From Amphiura filiformis (Eukaryota; Echinodermata; Ophiuroidea; Amphilepidida; Amphiuridae), in NCBI RefSeq assembly GCF_039555335.1, contig NC_092628.1, forward strand, positions 38,586,965-38,650,964: a stretch of 64,000 nucleotides of DNA. The letters run 5' to 3'. Positions 61,758-64,000 of the stretch are shown one piece after another. A model generated the notes under the pieces. The model worked only from the letters and a program-made list of their open reading frames with translations, searched no databases and was not told the origin of the DNA. The position numbers and the translations under genes are program-made. The first letter of the stretch is position 1. The number at the start of each line of letters is the position of its first letter.

Positions 61758-64000
61758 ATGATGGTGTGAGCCGTCGTATCCGACAGATCTCCTTTCTCTC
61801 AAAGCTGCTTGAGGATTCGATGTTTTCTGCGGTGGCTGACCAATCCTGCGCGGGAACGGCAGTGTCGTTGACAGTCAGGGCAGACATAATCATTATTGCT
61901 TGGTGGAATTTGGCTTTGTGTAGCATGGCGGGCTGAGCGGGCTTCCTGGAGCGTCTTGATACGTCGTTGCTCGAATTTCCCAACACCAGCACGACAAGCG
62001 GATCGCCACTCTGGACGGGTGAGAGCCTGACTCTCCCAAGATGCAGTAGGTATATCACATGCTTTCAGACTGGATTTAAGGACATCCTTGAATCTCTTGT
62101 GTTGACCTCCTCTTGAACGCTGACCATTGACTAGCTCGCCATAAAACAGGGCCTTTGGTATTCTGCTATCATCCATGCGAACAAGATGTCCAGCCCATTG
62201 GAGTTGACCTTTGACGAGGATTGCCTCGATACCTTCCGATTCACAGCGCTCAAGTACTGAGGTGTTTGGTACTCTGTCCTTCCATGAGATACCACAGATT
62301 TTACGAAGGCACCTTAGATGGAATTGGTTAAGTTTTCTCACATGCCGGCGATACCAGGTCCAAGAGACACTTCCATAAAGGAGGGTGGATAGCACAACTG
62401 TTCTATATACACCGAGCTTAGTACTGAGTCGGATGCCATGATCAGACCAGAGTCTGTGCTGCAACCGTCCGAAGCTGGCACTTGCTTTGCTAATTCGCGA
62501 AGTGATCTCATCATCAATACAGGCATTCTGTGAGAGGAAGCCACCTAGATAGCAGAACTTCTGCACAACCTTTAGTTGATCGTCACCGATCTTGATGACT
62601 GGGTCTATAGGTGGGCTGCCTGGCTTTGGCTGGAACATCACTTCTGTTTTCTTAATGCTTATGGTAAGACCATAGCGTGTGGCTGCTCTAGCAAAGTCAT
62701 TGAGAATGCTCTGTAGATCCTCTTCTGTATAGGCAATCAGGGCGCAATCATCAGCAAATAGTAGCTCACGCAGAAGTGATAGAGACACCTTTGTCTTGGC
62801 TTTCAGGCGTTGAAGGTTGAAGATTCCACAATCGCTTCTAAACCTGATCATGACTCCTTCGTTACAGTCCTTGAAGGCATCTTGAAGCATTGCAGAGAAG
62901 ATGATGCAAAACAATAGAGGGGCCATGACACATCCCTGCTTGGTACCATTTGACACTGGAAATGCTTCTGATGTTGTCCCTAGGTCAGATATGCGGGCCA
63001 TCATGCCATCATGAAATGAGCGGATTATCTTAACTACTCTTGGTGGGCATCCTATCTTCAGTAGTAACCTCCAGAGGCCTTCACGACTGACAGAGTCGAA
63101 GGCTTTGGTGAGATCAACAAACACCATATACAGGTCCAGGTTGTGTTCCCTGCATTTCTCCTGGACTTGTCTAGCTGCAAATAGCATATCTGTTGTGCCT
63201 CTGCCAGCTCTAAAGCCACATTGACTCTCTGGAAAGGTGCTATCAAGATGGGTAGTAAGACGATTGATGATCACTCTGGCGAAGATCTTACCAGCAATGC
63301 TTAACAGCGATATACCACGATGGTTGTCACAAATGCGTCTATCCCCTTTGTTCTTGTAGAGGTGTATTATCAGAGCATCTTTGAAATCCTGTGGAACCTC
63401 ACCTTCTGCCCAGAGTTCTTTGAAGAGCCGCGTTAGCTCGGACACAAGCTTATCTCCACCATATTTGTAAACTTCTGGGGGAATGCCATCCTCGCCTGGA
63501 GCTTTGCCACTAGGAAGCTGTTTGATCGCCTTTACTGTTTCTTCAACAGTAGGTGGTTGGTCGAGCTCTTCAATTACTGGGCTTTGTGGTATTTCTGCAA
63601 TTGCCTCCTCAGAGATTGTTGACTGGCGGTTGAGCAGCTGGTTGAAGTGCTGAGCCCATCTCTCTGTGATGAGTGACGGTTCCTTGATCACAGTATGTCC
63701 ATCAAGGTCAAGTAGTGGGCTGGTTCCTCTGGAAGAAGGTCCATAGACTGCCTTGAGCTCGCTAAAGAACATCTTGATGTTCTTTGTGTCAGCAGCTTCC
63801 TGTAATTCCCGTGTCCTGTCACGCCACCAGTTGTCCTTCATCTCACGTAGCTTCACTTGAGCCTTTTGCTTCACATGGTTGTAGCGGTCTTTCCTTGCCT
63901 GAGAGTCTTTGTTGTTGGCATACTCGATGTGAAGGGAGTGCAGTTCATCAAGCAGAGCGTTCACCGAGACATCGTTTTCATCAAACCAGTCTTTATGCTT
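61758..64000 (-). mobile_element. LINE ORF2, open to the window edge
   Basis: One uninterrupted frame runs from the window end to TGA at 61801-61799, over 730 codons. It encodes a non-LTR retrotransposon polyprotein lacking only what lies beyond the edge (expected apurinic-type endonuclease). RT blocks in order: KAPGEDGIPPEVYKYGG, YKNKGDRRICDNHRGISLLS, FRAGRGTTDMLFAARQVQEK, FVDLTKAFDSVSREGLW, SNGTKQGCVMAPLLF and LLFADDCALIAYTEEDL, which holds the catalytic FADD. The tail has QWAGHLVRMDDSRIPK and a C2H2-like finger CPDC...SHRRKH. A short 3' UTR of about 40 bp follows. The clade (I/Jockey-like group) is not certain. No internal stop or frameshift is seen. Confidence 0.93.

Overview
The window looks like a chromosome segment from a marine invertebrate deuterostome, most likely an ambulacrarian (echinoderm or hemichordate). 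The DNA is AT-rich, the genes are intron-rich with GT-AG splice sites, and small non-coding DNA transposons, tRNA-derived SINEs and LINE pieces are dense. There is a complete FoxJ1 gene, a chordate-unlike TSP1/LamG/Ig receptor and the start of a class C GPCR. The species is not determinable from the sequence alone; the phylum-level call is inference. The palindrome TAGGCCTA is strongly over-represented (18 copies).

Layout. 1-9.8 kb: no host gene recognised; a chain of inverted-repeat elements, including a 1.8-kb foldback element with arms near 690 bp (2790-4565) and a 1.25-kb element with 4-bp target duplications (5276-6527). 9.9-16.1 kb, minus strand: a complete three-exon FoxJ1 gene, the ciliogenesis master regulator, whose exon phases all join; its upstream region carries CCAAT boxes and an RFX X-box-like site. 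17.2-18.3 kb: a roughly 500-bp direct duplication. 18.6-19.3 kb: a 5'-truncated RTE-like LINE with a 13-bp target duplication. 20.8-25.05 kb: DNA transposons nested several levels deep, with a 4.2-kb outer element, a 3.3-kb middle element carrying tRNA-like modules in both arms, two related MITEs inside it, and an 851-bp element inside one of those.

25.8-42.1 kb, minus strand: one large receptor gene of 19 recognised coding exons, in consistent phase throughout. It encodes a signal peptide, an unassigned Cys-containing exon, eight TSP1 repeats, two LamG domains, one Ig domain, one membrane span and a cytoplasmic tail near 340 residues with a Ser/Lys repeat. Its introns hold a SINE, several MITEs and two LINE tails, some only about 22-25 bp from splice donors. 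42.3-55 kb: no convincing gene; two long TTTA arrays, a TTAA-flanked MITE family, a hAT-like MITE with an 8-bp duplication and other repeats.

55.9-59.2 kb, plus strand: the first two coding exons of a class C (metabotropic-glutamate-like) GPCR, separated by a 2.9-kb intron containing a mariner-like element; the rest of the gene is not recognised here. 61.3-64 kb: a plus-strand reverse-transcriptase relic abutting a minus-strand LINE ORF2 that stays open to the window edge and ends in a C2H2-like finger.

FoxJ1, the receptor and the GPCR show no functional link beyond proximity. The strongest candidate for an undescribed biological object is the receptor architecture; the strongest structural curiosity is the nested transposon with tRNA-like arms.
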